Assembly (NCBI GenBank): GCA_037013495.1
Contig: CM072801.1
Span: 108,941,816-109,005,815 of the forward strand
Reading direction: 5' to 3'
DNA length: 64,000 bases
From: Hippophae tibetana
Lineage: Eukaryota > Streptophyta > Magnoliopsida > Rosales > Elaeagnaceae
Shown here: one piece after another, positions 12,001-24,234 of the stretch
How the letters are laid out: the number at the start of each line of letters is the position of its first letter
Numbering within the stretch: the stretch's first letter is position 1
Notes under the pieces: model-generated
What the model saw: only the letters and a program-made list of their open reading frames with translations
The model's database searches: none
What the model was told of the DNA's origin: nothing
Made by a program: the position numbers and the translations under genes

Positions 12001-15000
12001 GCATCGTTTGGGATCATAACCTTAGTTACTGAAAATGGTGTATCTACCTTCACATATCTATTTTAAGAATTTTAGGTTTAAAACATTTTGTGCTTTGGAG
12101 GTTTTCTCCTCTCTTAAGTCACAATTTCCAAAAAGAGAAAGAAATTGGGTCCTTAAAGTCTTGTCTTTTATTTCAATTTTGTAGACATTGTTTTCAACTT
12201 TGGATTTCATATCTTATTTTTCTTTAAAATCTTGTCATATTTTACTTTTCTTTGTTTTATGTGTTCCACCTTTCTTTCATCTTGAGAAAAACAAGAGAGC
12301 TGATACAGTTCACAGTGTAAAATGAAAAAGAAGGTATTAATTGTGGTTGTAACTAAAAACTGTTATAACTTTTATTTTGTGCATCGAAATGAGTACTATA
12401 ACATATCAAATCTGAAGCTCGTTCCGATGCCTAAAAACGCACCGTAGCAATAGTATATTTCCCCACTTTTGTCAACCCAAATATCATGGTTCATACTACA
12501 TAATGATGTCTTAAACTTTGGTCGTCCCTTATTTCGTTGTAATCTCTTCTTTCTCTTTAGTATTTCAATTTGTTCATCTTCGCCATATTCTTAGTAATTC
12601 AATCTTTCTTATTCCATTGAGTTCTAGCGTTCTTAGGTTGTCCGCAAAAGGGATTCGCATCGTTTGGGATCATAACCTTGGTTGCTGAAAATGGTGTATC
12701 TACCTTCACTATCTATTTTTAGAATTTTAGGTTTAAAAAATTTTGTGCTTTGGAGGTTTTCTCCTCTCTTAAGTCACAATTTCCAAAAAGAGAAAGAAAT
12801 TGTGTCCTTAAAGTCTTGTCTTTTATTTCAATTTTGTTGACATTGTTTTCCACTTTGGATTTCATATCTTATTTTTCTTTAAAATCTTGTCATCTTTTAC
12901 TTTTCTTTGTTTTATGTGTTCCACCTTTCTTTCTTCTTGAGAAAAACAAGAGAGCTAATACAGTTCACAAGTAAAAACAAAAAGAAGGTATTAATTGTGG
13001 TTGTAACTAAAAACTGTTATAACTTTTATTTTGTGCATCGAAATGAGTACTATAACATATCAAATTTGAAGCTCGTTCCGATTCCTAAAAACGCACCGTA
13101 GCAATAGTATATTTCCCCACTTTTGTCAACCCAAATATCATGGTTCATACTACATAATGATGTCTTAAACTTTGGTCGTACCTTATTTCGTTGTAATCTC
13201 TTCTTGCTCTTTAGTATTTCAATTTGTTCATCTTCGCCATATTCTTAGTAATTCAATCTTTCTTATTCCATTGAGTTCTAGCGTTCTTAGGTTGTCCGCA
13301 AAAGGGATTCGCATCGTTTGGGATCATAACCTTGGTTGCTGAAAATGGTGTATCTACCTTCACATATCTATTTTTAGAATTTTAGGTTTAAAAAATTTTG
13401 TGCTTTGGAGGTTTTCTCCTCTCTTAAGTCACAATTTCCAAAAAGAGAAAGAAATTGTGTCCTTAAAGTCTTGTCTTTTATTTCAATTTTGTTGACATTG
13501 TTTTTCACTTTGGATTTCATATCTTATTTTTCTTTAAAATCTTGTCATCTTTTACTTTTCTTTGTTTTATGTGTTCCACCTTTCTTTCTTCTTGAGAAAA
13601 ACAAGAGAGCTAATACAGTTCACAAGTAAAAACAAAAAGAAGGTATTAATTGTGGTTGTAACTAAAAACTGTTATAACTTTTATTTTGTGCATCGAAATG
13701 AGTACTATAACATATCAAATTTGAAGCTCGTTCCGATTCCTAAAAACGCACCGTAGCAATAGTATATTTCCCCACTTTTGTCAACCCAAATATCATGGTT
13801 CATACTACATAATGATGTCTTAAACTTTGGTCGTACCTTATTTCGTTGTAATCTCTTCTTGCTCTTTAGTATTTCAATTTGTTCATCTTCGCCATATTCT
13901 TAGTAATTCAATCTTTCTTATTCCATTGAGTTCTAGCGTTCTTAGGTTGTCCGCAAAAGGGATTCGCATCGTTTGGGATCATAACCTTGGTTGCTGAAAA
14001 TGGTGTATCTACCTTCACATATCTATTTTTAGAATTTTAGGTTTAAAAAATTTTGTGCTTTGGAGGTTTTCTCCTCTCTTAAGTCACAATTTCCAAAAAG
14101 AGAAAGAAATTGTGTCCTTAAAGTCTTGTCTTTTATTTCAATTTTGTTGACATTGTTTTCCACTTTGGATTTCATATCTTATTTTTCTTTAAAATCTTGT
14201 CATCTTTTACTTTTCTTTGTTTTATGTGTTCCACCTTTCTTCTTCTTGGGAAAAACAAGAGAGATAATACAGTTCAAAGTGTAAAAACAAAAAGAAGGTA
14301 TTAATTATGGTTGTAACTAAAAACTGTTATAACTTTTATTTTGTGCATCGAAATGAGTACTATAACATATCAAATCTGAAGCACTTTCCGATCCTATTAA
14401 CGCACCGTAGCAATAGTATATTTCCCCACTTTTCTCAACCCAAATTTCATTGTTCATACTACATAATGATGTCTTAAACTTTGGTCGCACCTTATTTCGT
14501 TGTAATCTCTTCTTGCTCTTTAGTATTTCAATTTGTTCATCTTCGCCATATTCTTAGTAATTCAATCTTTCTTATTCCATTGAGTTCCAGCGTTCTTAGG
14601 TTGTCCGCAAAAAAGATTCGCATCTTTTGGGATCATAACCTTGGTTGCTGAAAATGGTGTATCTACCTTCACATATCTATTTTTAGAATTTTAGGTTTAA
14701 AACATTTTGTGCTTTGGAGGTTTTCTCCTCTCTTAAGTCCCAATTTCCAAAAAGAGAAAGAAATTGTGTCCTTAAAGTCTTGTCTTTTATTTCAATTTTG
14801 TAGACATTGTTTTCAACTTTGGATTTCATATCTTATTTTTCTTTAAAATCATGTCATCTTTTACTTTTCTTTGTTTTATGTGTTCCACCTTTCTTTCTTC
14901 TTGAGAAAAACAAGAGAGCTAATACAGTTCACAGTGTAAAAACAAAAAGAAGGTATTAATTGTGGTTGTAACTAAAAACTGTTATAACTTTTATTTTGTG

Positions 15001-15077
15001 CATCGAAATGAGTACTATAACATATCAAATCTGAAGCTCGTTCCGATGCCTAAAAACGCACCGTAGCAATAGTATAT

Positions 15078-15706
15078 TTCCCCACTTTTGTCAACCCAAA
15101 TTTCATGGTTCATACTACATAATGATGTCTTAAACTTTGGTCGCACCTTATTTCGTTGTAATCTCTTCATGCTCTTTAGTATTTCAATTTGTTCATCTTC
15201 GCCATATTCTTAGTAATTCAATCTTTTTTATTCCATTGAGTTACAGCTCGCATCGTTTCGGATCATAACCTTGGTTGCTGAAAATGGTGTATCTACCTTC
15301 ACATATCTATTTTAAAAATTTTAGGTTTAAAACATTTCGTGCTTTGGAGGTTTTCCCCTCTCTTAAGTCCCAATTTCCAAAAAGAGAAAGAAATTGTGTC
15401 CTTAAAGTCTTGTGTTTTATTTCAATTTTGTAGACATTGTTTTCAACTTTGGATTTCATATCTTATTTTTCTTTAAAATCATGTCATCTTTTACTTTTCT
15501 TTGTTTTATGTGTTCCACCTTTCTTTCTTCTTGAGAAAAACAAGAGAGCTAATACAGTTCACAAAGTAAAAACAAAAAGAAGGTATTAATTGTGGTTGTA
15601 ACTAAAAACTGTTATAACTTTTATTTTGTGCATCGAAATGAGTACTATAACATATCAAATCTGAAGCACTTTCCGATCCTATAAACGCAATGTAGCAATA
15701 GTATAT
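15078..15706 (+). repeat. Unit 24, 629 bp, with a 26-bp internal deletion
   Basis: The unit reads GAGTTACAGC directly joined to TCGCATCGTTTCGG at 15247/15248. Sister units 4 (1969), 27 (17019) and 29 (18331) have the same GAGTTACAG and CGTTTCGG markers but keep the intervening 26 bases, which contain GTTCTTAGG and GTCCGCAAAAGGG. A further single base is missing in the tail (GATCCTATAAACGC), which accounts for 629 instead of 656 bp. No obvious direct repeat flanks the deletion. It is private to this unit in the window, so the event is younger than the spread of its subtype. Confidence 0.92.
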
Positions 15707-17018
15707 TTCCCCACTTTTCTCAACCCAAATTTCATTGTTCATACTACATAATGATGTCTTAAACTTTGGTCGCACCTTATTTCGTTGTAATCTCTTCTTG
15801 CTCTTTAGTATTTCAATTTGTTCATCTTCGCCATATTCTTAGTAATTCAATCTTTCTTATTCCATTGAGTTCCAGCGTTCTTAGGTTGTCCGCAAAAGGG
15901 ATTCGCATCTTTTGGGATCATAACCTTGGTTGCTGAAAATGGTGTATCTACCTTCACATATCTATTTTTAGAATTTTAGGTTTAAAACATTTTTTGCTTT
16001 GGAGGTTTTCTCCTCTCTTAAGTCCCAATTTCCAAAAAGAGAAAGAAATTGTGTCCTTAAAGTCTTGTCTTTTATTTCAATTTTGTAGACATTGTTTTCA
16101 ACTTTGGATTTTATATCTTATTTTTCTTTAAAATCATGTCATCTTTTACTTTTCTTTGTTTTATGTGTTCCACCTTTCTTTCTTCTTGAGAAAAACAAGA
16201 GAGCTAATACAGTTCACAGTGTAAAAACAAAAAGAAGGTATTAATTGTGGTTGTAACTAAAAACTGTTATAACTTTTATTTTGTGCATCGAAATGAGTAC
16301 TATAACATATCAAATCTGAAGCTCGTTCCGATGCCTAAAAACGCACCGTAGCAATAGTATATTTCCCCACTTTTGTCAACCCAAATTTCATGGTTCATAC
16401 TACATAATGATGTCTTAAACTTTGGTCGCACCTTATTTCGTTGTAATCTCTTCTTGCTCTTTAGTATTTCAATTTGTTCATCTTCGCCATATTCTTAGTA
16501 ATTCAATCTTTCTTATTCCATTGAGTTCCAGCGTTCTTAGGTTGTCCACAAAAGGGATTCGCATCTTTTGGGATCATAACCTTGGTTGCTGAAAATGGTG
16601 TATCTACCTTCACATATCTATTTTTAGAATTTTAGGTTTAAAACATTTTTTGCTTTGGAGGTTTTCTCCTCTCTTAAGTCCCAATTTCCAAAAAGAGAAA
16701 GAAATTGTGTCCTTAAAGTCTTGTCTTTTATTTCAATTTTGTAGACATTGTTTTCAACTTTGGATTTTATATCTTATTTTTCTTTAAAATCATGTCATCT
16801 TTTACTTTTCTTTGTTTTATGTGTTCCACCTTTCTTTCTTCTTGAGAAAAACAAGAGAGCTAATACAGTTCACAGTGTAAAAACAAAAAGAAGGTATTAA
16901 TTGTGGTTGTAACTAAAAACTGTTATAACTTTTATTTTGTGCATCGAAATGAGTACTATAACATATCAAATCTGAAGCTCGTTCCGATGCCTAAAAACGC
17001 ACCGTAGCAATAGTATAT
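15707..17018 (+). repeat. Units 25-26: near-identical adjacent monomers
   Basis: Unit starts are 15707 and 16363, both 656 bp. The two share ACATTTTTTGC (in place of ACATTTTGTGC) and GGATTTTATATC, which I did not see elsewhere in this form. They differ mainly at the head. Unit 25 starts with TTTTCTCAACCC and CATTGTTC, inherited with the GATCCTATAAACGC tail of unit 24. Unit 26 has TTTTGTCAACCC, CATGGTTC and GTCCACAAAAG. This looks like a single-unit duplication whose left edge was replaced. Confidence 0.8.
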
Positions 17019-19642
17019 TTCCCCACTTTTGTCAACCCAAATTTCATGGTTCATACTACATAATGATGTCTTAAACTTTGGTCGCACCTTATTTCGTTGT
17101 AATCTCTTCTTGCTCTTTAGTATTTCAATTTGTTCATCTTCGCCATATTCTTAGTAATTCAATCTTTTTTATTCCATTGAGTTACAGCGTTCTTAGGTTG
17201 TCCGCAAAAGGGATTCGCAACGTTTCGGATCATAACCTTGGTTGCTGAAAATGGTGTATCTACCTTCACATATCTATTTTAAAAATTTTAGGTTTAAAAC
17301 ATTTCGTGCTTTGGAGGTTTTCTCCTCTCTTAAGTCCCAATTTCCAAAAAGAGAAAGAAATTGTGTCCTTAAAGTCTTGTCTTTTATTTCAATTTTGTAG
17401 ACATTGTTATCAACTTTGGATTTCATATCTTATTTTTCTTTAAAATCATGTCATCTTTTACTTTTCTTTGTTTTATGTGTTCCACCTTTCTTTCTTCTTG
17501 AGAAAAACAAGAGAGCTAATACAGTTCACAGTGTAAAAACAAAAAGAAGGTATTAATTGTGGTTGTAACTAAAAACTGTTATAACTTTTATTTTGTGCAT
17601 CGAAATGAGTACTATAACATATCAAATCTGAAGCTCGTTTCGATGCCTAAAAACGCACCGTAGCAATAGTATATTTCCCCACTTTTGTCAACCCAAATTT
17701 CATGGTGCATACTACATAATGATGTCTTAAACTTTGGTCGCACCTTATTTCGTTGTAATCTCTTCTTGCTCTTTAGGATTTCAATTTGTTCATCTTAGCC
17801 ATATTCTTAGTAATTCAATCTTTCTTATTCCATTGAGTTCCAGCGTTCTTAGGTTGTCCGCAAAAGGGATTCGCATCGTTTGGGATCATAACCTTGGTTG
17901 CTGAAAATGGTGTATCTACCTTCACATATCTACTTTAAGAATTTTAGGTTTAAAACATTTTGTGCTTTGGAGGTTTTCTCCTCTCTTAAGTCACAATTTC
18001 CAAAAAGGGAAAAAAATTGTGTCCTTAAAGTCTTGTCTTTTATTTCAATTTTGTAGACATTGTTTTCAACTTTGGATTTCATATCTTATTTTTCTTTAAA
18101 ATCATGTCATCTTTTACTTTTCTTTGTTTTATGTGTTCCACCTTTCTTTCTTCTTGAGAAAAACAAGAGAGCTAATACAGTTCACAGTGTAAAAACAAAA
18201 AGAAGGTATTAATTGTGGTTGTAACTAAAAACTGTTATAACTTTTATTTTGTGCATCGAAATGAGTACTATAACATATCAAATCTGAAGCTCGTTCCGAT
18301 GCCTAAAAACGCACCGTAGCAATAGTATATTTCCCCACTTTTGTCAACCCAAATTTCATGGTTCATACTACATAATGATGTCTTAAACTTTGGTCGCACC
18401 TTATTTCGTTGTAATCTCTTCTTGCTCTTTAGTATTTCAATTTGTTCATCTTCGCCATATTCTTAGTAATTCAATCTTTTTTATTCCATTGAGTTACAGC
18501 GTTCTTAGGTTGTCCGCAAAAGGGATTCGCATCGTTTCGGATCATAACCTTGGTTGCTGAAAATGGTGTATCTACCTTCACATATCTATTTTAAAAATTT
18601 TAGGTTTAAAACATTTCGTGCTTTGGAGGTTTTCTCCTCTCTTAAGTCCCAATTTCCAAAAAGAGAAAGAAATTGTGTCCTTAAAGTCTTGTCTTTTATT
18701 TCAATTTTGTAGACATTGTTATCAACTTTGGATTTCATATCTTATTTTTCTTTAAAATCATGTCATCTTTTACTTTTCTTTGTTTTATGTGTTCCACCTT
18801 TCTTTCTTCTTGAGAAAAACAAGAGAGCTAATACAGTTCACAGTGTAAAAACAAAAAGAAGGTATTAATTGTGGTTGTAACTAAAAACTGTTATAACTTT
18901 TATTTTGTGCATCGAAATGAGTACTATAACATATCAAATCTGAAGCTCGTTTCGATGCCTAAAAACGCACCGTAGCAATAGTATATTTCCCCACTTTTGT
19001 CAACCCAAATTTCATGGTGCATACTACATAATGATGTCTTAAACTTTGGTCGCACCTTATTTCGTTGTAATCTCTTCTTGCTCTTTAGGATTTCAATTTG
19101 TTCATCTTAGCCATATTCTTAGTAATTCAATCTTTCTTATTCCATTGAGTTCCAGCGTTCTTAGGTTGTCCGCAAAAGGGATTCGCATCGTTTGGGATCA
19201 TAACCTTGGTTGCTGAAAATGGTGTATCTACCTTCACATATCTACTTTAAGAATTTTAGGTTTAAAACATTTTGTGCTTTGGAGGTTTTCTCCTCTCTTA
19301 AGTCACAATTTCCAAAAAGAGAAAAAAATTGTGTCCTTAAAGTCTTGTCTTTTATTTCAATTTTGTAGACATTGTTTTCAACTTTGGATTTCATATCTTA
19401 TTTTTCTTTAAAATCATGTCATCTTTTACTTTTCTTTGTTTTATGTGTTCCACCTTTCTTTCTTCTTGAGAAAAACAAGAGAGCTAATACAGTTCACAGT
19501 GTAAAAACAAAAAGAAGGTATTAATTGTGGTTGTAACTAAAAACTGTTATAACTTTTATTTTGTGCATCGAAACGAGTACAATAACATATCAAATCTGAA
19601 GCTCGTTCCGATACCTAAAAACGCACCGTAGCAATAGTATAT
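17019..19642 (+). repeat. Units 27-30: 1312-bp dimer in two copies
   Basis: Unit starts are 17019, 17675, 18331 and 18987. Units 27-28 match 29-30. Shared markers are GAGTTACAGCG, CATCGTTTCGG-type heads, TTGTTATCAAC and TCGTTTCGATGCC in the first unit, and ATATCTACTTTAAG with GAAAAAAATTG in the second. Differences I noticed are CGCAACG (17218) against CGCATCG, AAGGGAAAA against AAGAGAAAA, and the last unit's tail (AAACGAGTACAATAAC, GATACC), which belongs to the next block. Confidence 0.85.
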
Positions 19643-20955
19643 TTCCCGCCTTTTGTCAACCCAAATTTCATGGTTCATACTACATAATGATGTCTTAAAC
19701 TTTGGTCGCACCTTATTTCGTTGTAATCTCTTCTTGCTCTTTAGTATTTCAATTTGTTCATCTTCGCCATATTCTTAGTAATTCAATCTTTCTTATTCCA
19801 TTGAGTTCCAGCGTTCTTAGGTTGTCCGCAAAAGAGATTCGCATCGTTTGGGATCATAACCTTGGTTGCTGAAAATGGTGTATCTACCTTCACATATCTA
19901 CTTTAAGAATTTTAGGTTTAAAACATTTTGTGCTTTGGAGGTTTTCTCCTCTCTTAAGTCACAATTTCCAAAAAGAGAAAAAAATTGTGTCCTTAAAGTC
20001 TTGTCTTTTATTTCAATTTTGTAGACATTGTTTTCAACTTTGGATTTCATATCTTATTTTTCTTTAAAATCATGTCATCTTTTACTTTTCTTTGTTTTAT
20101 GTGTTCCACCTTTCTTTCTTCTTGAGAAAAACAAGAGAGCTAATACAGTTCACAGTGTAAAAACAAAAAGAAGGTATTAATTGTGGTTGTAACTAAAAAC
20201 TGTTATAACTTTTATTTTGTGCATCGAAACGAGTACAATAACATATCAAATCTGAAGCTCGTTCCGATACCTAAAAACGCACCGTAGCAATAGTATATTT
20301 CCCGCCTTTTGTCAACCCAAATTTCATGGTTCATACTACATAATGATGTCTTAAACTTTGGTCGCACCTTATTTCGTTGTAATCTCTTCTTGCTCTTTAG
20401 TATTTCAATTTGTTCATCTTCGCCATATTCTTAGTAATTCAATCTTTCTTATTCCATTGAGTTCCAGCGTTCTTAGGTTGTCCGCAAAAGAGATTCGCAT
20501 CGTTTGGGATCATAACCTTGGTTGCTGAAAATGGTGTATCTACCTTCACATATCTATTTTTAGAATTTTAGGTTTAAAAAATTTTGTGCTTTGGAGGTTT
20601 TCTCCTCTCTTAAGTCACAATTTCCAAAAAGAGAAAGAAATTGTGTCCTTAAAGTCTTGTCTTTTATTTCAATTTTGTTGACATTGTTTTCCACTTTGGA
20701 TTTTGATATCTTATTTTTCTTTAAAATCATGTCATCTTTTACTTTTCTTTGTTTTATGTGTTCCACCTTTCTTTCTTCTTGAGAAAAACAAGAGAGCTAA
20801 TAGAGTGCACAGTGTAAAAACAAAAAGAAGGTATTAATTGTGGTTGTAACTAAAAACTGTTATAACTTTTATTTTGTGCATCGAAATGAGTACTATAACA
20901 TATCAAATCTGAAGCTCGTTCCGATGCCTAAAAACGCACCGTAGCAATAGTATAT
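18987..20955 (+). repeat. Units 30-32: units with TTCCCGCC starts and AAACGAGTACAATAA tails
   Basis: Unit starts are 18987, 19643 and 20299. Units 31 and 32 begin TTCCCGCCTTTTGTC instead of TTCCCCACTTTTGTC. Each follows a unit (30, 31) ending with AAACGAGTACAATAAC and GATACC, so the start and tail variants travel together across the unit junction. The segment from the CTACTTTAAG of unit 30 to the head of unit 32 is a 656-bp tandem copy. Unit 32 changes type in its middle: from about 20550 it has the TTTTTAGAATTTT, TTGTTGACATTG and GGATTTTGATATC set and is 657 bp long. Confidence 0.82.
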
Positions 20956-23900
20956 TTCCCCACTTTTGTCAACCCAAATTACATGGTGCATACTACATAA
21001 TGATGTCTTAAACTTTGGTCGCACCTTATTTCGTTGTAATCTCTTCTTGCTCTTTAGGATTTCAATTTGTTCATCTTAGCCATATTCTTAGTAATTCAAT
21101 CTTTCTTATTCCATTGAGTTCCAGCGTTCTTAGGTTGTCCGTAAAAGGGATTCGCATCGTTTGGGATCATAACCTTGGTTGCTGAAAATGGTGTATCTAC
21201 CTTCACATATCTATTTTAAGAATTTTAGGTTTAAAACATTTTGTGCTTTGGAGGTTTTCTCCTTTCTTAAGTCACAATTTCCAAAAAGAGAAAGAAATTG
21301 TGTCCTTAAAGTCTTGTCTTTTATTTCAATTTTGTAGACATTGTTTTCAACTTTGGATTTCATATCTTATTTTTCTTTAAAATCATGTCATCTTTTACTT
21401 TTCTTTGTTTTATGTGTTCCACCTTTCTTTCTTCTTGAGAAAAACAAGAGAGCTAATACAGTTCACAGTGTAAAAACAAAAAGAAGGTATTAATTGTGGT
21501 TGTAACTAAAAACTGTTATAACTTTTATTTTGTGCATCGAAATGAGTACTATAACATATCAAATCTGAAGCACTTTCTGATCCTATAAACGCACCGTAGC
21601 AATAGTATATTTCCCCTCTTTTCTCAACCCAAATTTCATGGTTCATACTACATAATGATGTCTTAAACTTTGGTCGCACCTTATTTCGTTGTAATCTCTT
21701 CTTGCTCTTTAGTATTTCAATTTGTTCATCTTCGCCATATTCTTAGTAATTCAATCTTTCTTATTCCATTGAGTTCCAGCGTTCTTAGGTTGTCCGCAAA
21801 AGGGATTCGCATCTTTTGGGATCATAACCTTGGTTGCTGAAAATGGTGTATCTACCTTCACATATCTATTTTTAGAATTTTAGGTTTAAAACATTTTGTG
21901 CTTTGGAGGTTTTCTCCTCTCTTAAGTCCCAATTTCCAAAAAGAGAAAGAAATTGTGTCCTTAAAGTCTTGTCTTTTATTTCAATTTTGTAGACATTGTT
22001 TTCAACTTTGGATTTCATATCTTATTTTTCTTTAAAATCATGTCATCTTTTACTTTTCTTTGTTTTATGTGTTCCACCTTTCTTTCTTCTTGAGAAAAAC
22101 AAGAGAGCTAATACAGTTCACAGTGTAAAAACAAAAAGAAGGTATTAATTGTGGTTGTAACTAAAAACTGTTATAACTTTTATTTTGTGCATCGAAATGA
22201 GTACTATAACATATCAAAGCTGAAGCTCGTTCCGATGCCTATAAACGCACCGTAGCAATAGTATATTTCCCCTCTTTTCTCAACCCAAATTTCATGGTTC
22301 ATACTACATAATGATGTCTTAAACTTTGGTCGCACCTTATTTCGTTGTAATCTCTTCTTGCTCTTTAGTATTTCAATTTGTTCATCTTCGCCATATTCTT
22401 AGTAATTCAATCTTTCTTATTCCATTGAGTTCCAGCGTTCTTAGGTTGTCCGCAAAAGGGATTCGCATCTTTTGGGATCATAACCTTGGTTGCTGAAAAT
22501 GGTGTATCTACCTTCACATATCTATTTTTAGAATTTTAGGTTTAAAACATTTTGTGCTTTGGAGGTTTTCTCCTCTCTTAAGTCCCAATTTCCAAAAAGA
22601 GAAAGAAATTGTGTCCTTAAAGTCTTGTCTTTTATTTCAATTTTGTAGACATTGTTTTCAACTTTGGATTTCATATCTTATTTTTCTTTAAAATCATGTC
22701 ATCTTTTACTTTTCTTTGTTTTATGTGTTCCACCTTTCTTTCTTCTTGAGAAAAACAAGAGAGCTAATACAGTTCACAGTGTAAAAACAAAAAGAAGGTA
22801 TTAATTGTGGTTGTAACTAAAAACTGTTATAACTTTTATTTTGTGCATCGAAATGAGTACTATAACATATCAAAGCTGAAGCTCGTTCCGATGCCTAAAA
22901 ACGCACCGTAGCAATAGTATATTTCCCCACTTTTGTCAACCCAAATTTCATGTTTCATACTACATAATGATGTCTTAAACTTTGGTCGCACCTTATTTCG
23001 TTGTAATCTCTTCTTGCTCTTTAGTATTTCAATTTGTTCATCTTCGCCATATTCTTAGTAATTCAATCTTTCTTATTCCATTGAGTTCCAGCGTTCTTAG
23101 GTTGTCCGCAAAAGGGATTCGCATCTTTTGGGATCATAACCTTGGTTGCTGAAAATGGTGTATCTACCTTCACATATCTATTTTTAGAATTTTAGGTTTA
23201 AAACATTTTGTGCTTTGGAGGTTTTCTCCTCTCTTAAGTCCCAATTTCCAAAAAGAGAAAGAAATTGTGTCCTTAAAGTCTTGTCTTTTATTTCAATTTT
23301 GTAGACATTGTTTTCAACTTTGGATTTCATATCTTATTTTTCTTTAAAATCATGTCATCTTTTACTTTTCTTTGTTTTATGTGTTCCACCTTTCTTTCTT
23401 CTTGAGAAAAACAAGAGAGCTAATACAGTTCACAGTGTAAAAACAAAAAGAAGGTATTAATTGTGGTTGTAACTAAAAACTGTTATAACTTTTATTTTGT
23501 GCATCGAAATGAGTACTATAACATATCAAAGCTGAAGCTCGTTCCGATGCCTAAAAACGCACCGTAGCAATAGTATATTTCCCCACTTTTGTCAACCCAA
23601 ATTTCATGTTTCATACTACATAATGATGTCTTAAACTTTGGTCGCACCTTATTTCGTTGTAATCTCTTCTTGCTCTTTAGTATTTCAATTTGTTCATCTT
23701 CGCCATATTCTTAGTAATTCAATATTTTTTATTCCATTGAGTTACAGCGTTCTTAGGTTGTCCGCAAAAGGGATTCGCATCGTTTGGGATCATAACCTTG
23801 GTTGCTGAAAATGGTGTATCTACCTTCACATATCTATTTTAAAAATTTTAGGTTTAAAACATTTCGTGCTTTGGAGGTTTTCTCCTCTCTTAAGTCCCAA

Positions 23901-24234
23901 TTTCCAAAAAGAGAAAGAAATTTTGTCCTTAAAGTCTTGTGTTTTATTTCAATTTTGTAGACATTGTTTTCAACTTTGGATTTCATATCTTATTTTTCTT
24001 TAAAATCATGTCATCTTTTACTTTTCTTTGTTTTATGTGTTCCACCTTTATTTCTTCTTGAGAAAAACAAGAGAGCTAATACAGTTCAAAGTGTAAAAAC
24101 AAAAAGAAGGTATTAATTGTGGTTGTAACTAAAAACTGTTATAACTTTTATTTTATGCATCGAAATGAGTACTATAACATATCAAATCTGAAGCTCGTTC
24201 CGATGCCTAAAAACGTACCGTAGCAATAGTATAT
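20956..24234 (+). repeat. Units 33-37: single-monomer amplification
   Basis: Unit starts are 20956, 21611, 22267, 22923 and 23579. Units 34-36 are nearly the same sequence repeated at 656 bp. Units 34 and 35 start TTCCCCTCTTTTCTC, and units 36 and 37 have CATGTTTCATAC. Units 34, 35 and 36 share the tail CAAAGCTGAAGC. Unit 37 then switches to the GAGTTACAGCG and ATTTCGTGC type, with private changes (CAATATTTTTTATTCC, AATTTTGTCC, TTTATGCATCG). Unit 33 ends with CACTTTCTGATCC, one base short, giving 655 bp. Confidence 0.82.

Larger units (their letters stand above)
8302..14924 (+). repeat. 5-unit tandem duplication, period 3275 bp, apparently perfect
   Basis: Unit starts are 8528, 9184, 9838, 10493 and 11147 in the first copy, and 11803, 12459, 13113, 13768 and 14422 in the second. 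Bases 8302-11649 read the same as 11577-14924, a 3348-bp match at offset 3275, and I found no mismatch. The match is bounded by T8301 against A11576 on the left and T11650 against C14925 on the right. Rare private changes are copied too: GTAAAATGAAAAAG, CTTCACTATCTA (one base lost), CACAAGTAAAAAC (one base lost), TTCTTCTTCTTGGG, GAGAGATAATAC, CCTATTAACGC and CGCAAAAAAGATTC. The unit lengths 656, 654, 655, 654 and 656 repeat in the same order. Either this is a very recent unequal exchange, or it is an assembly duplication. Confidence 0.93.
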
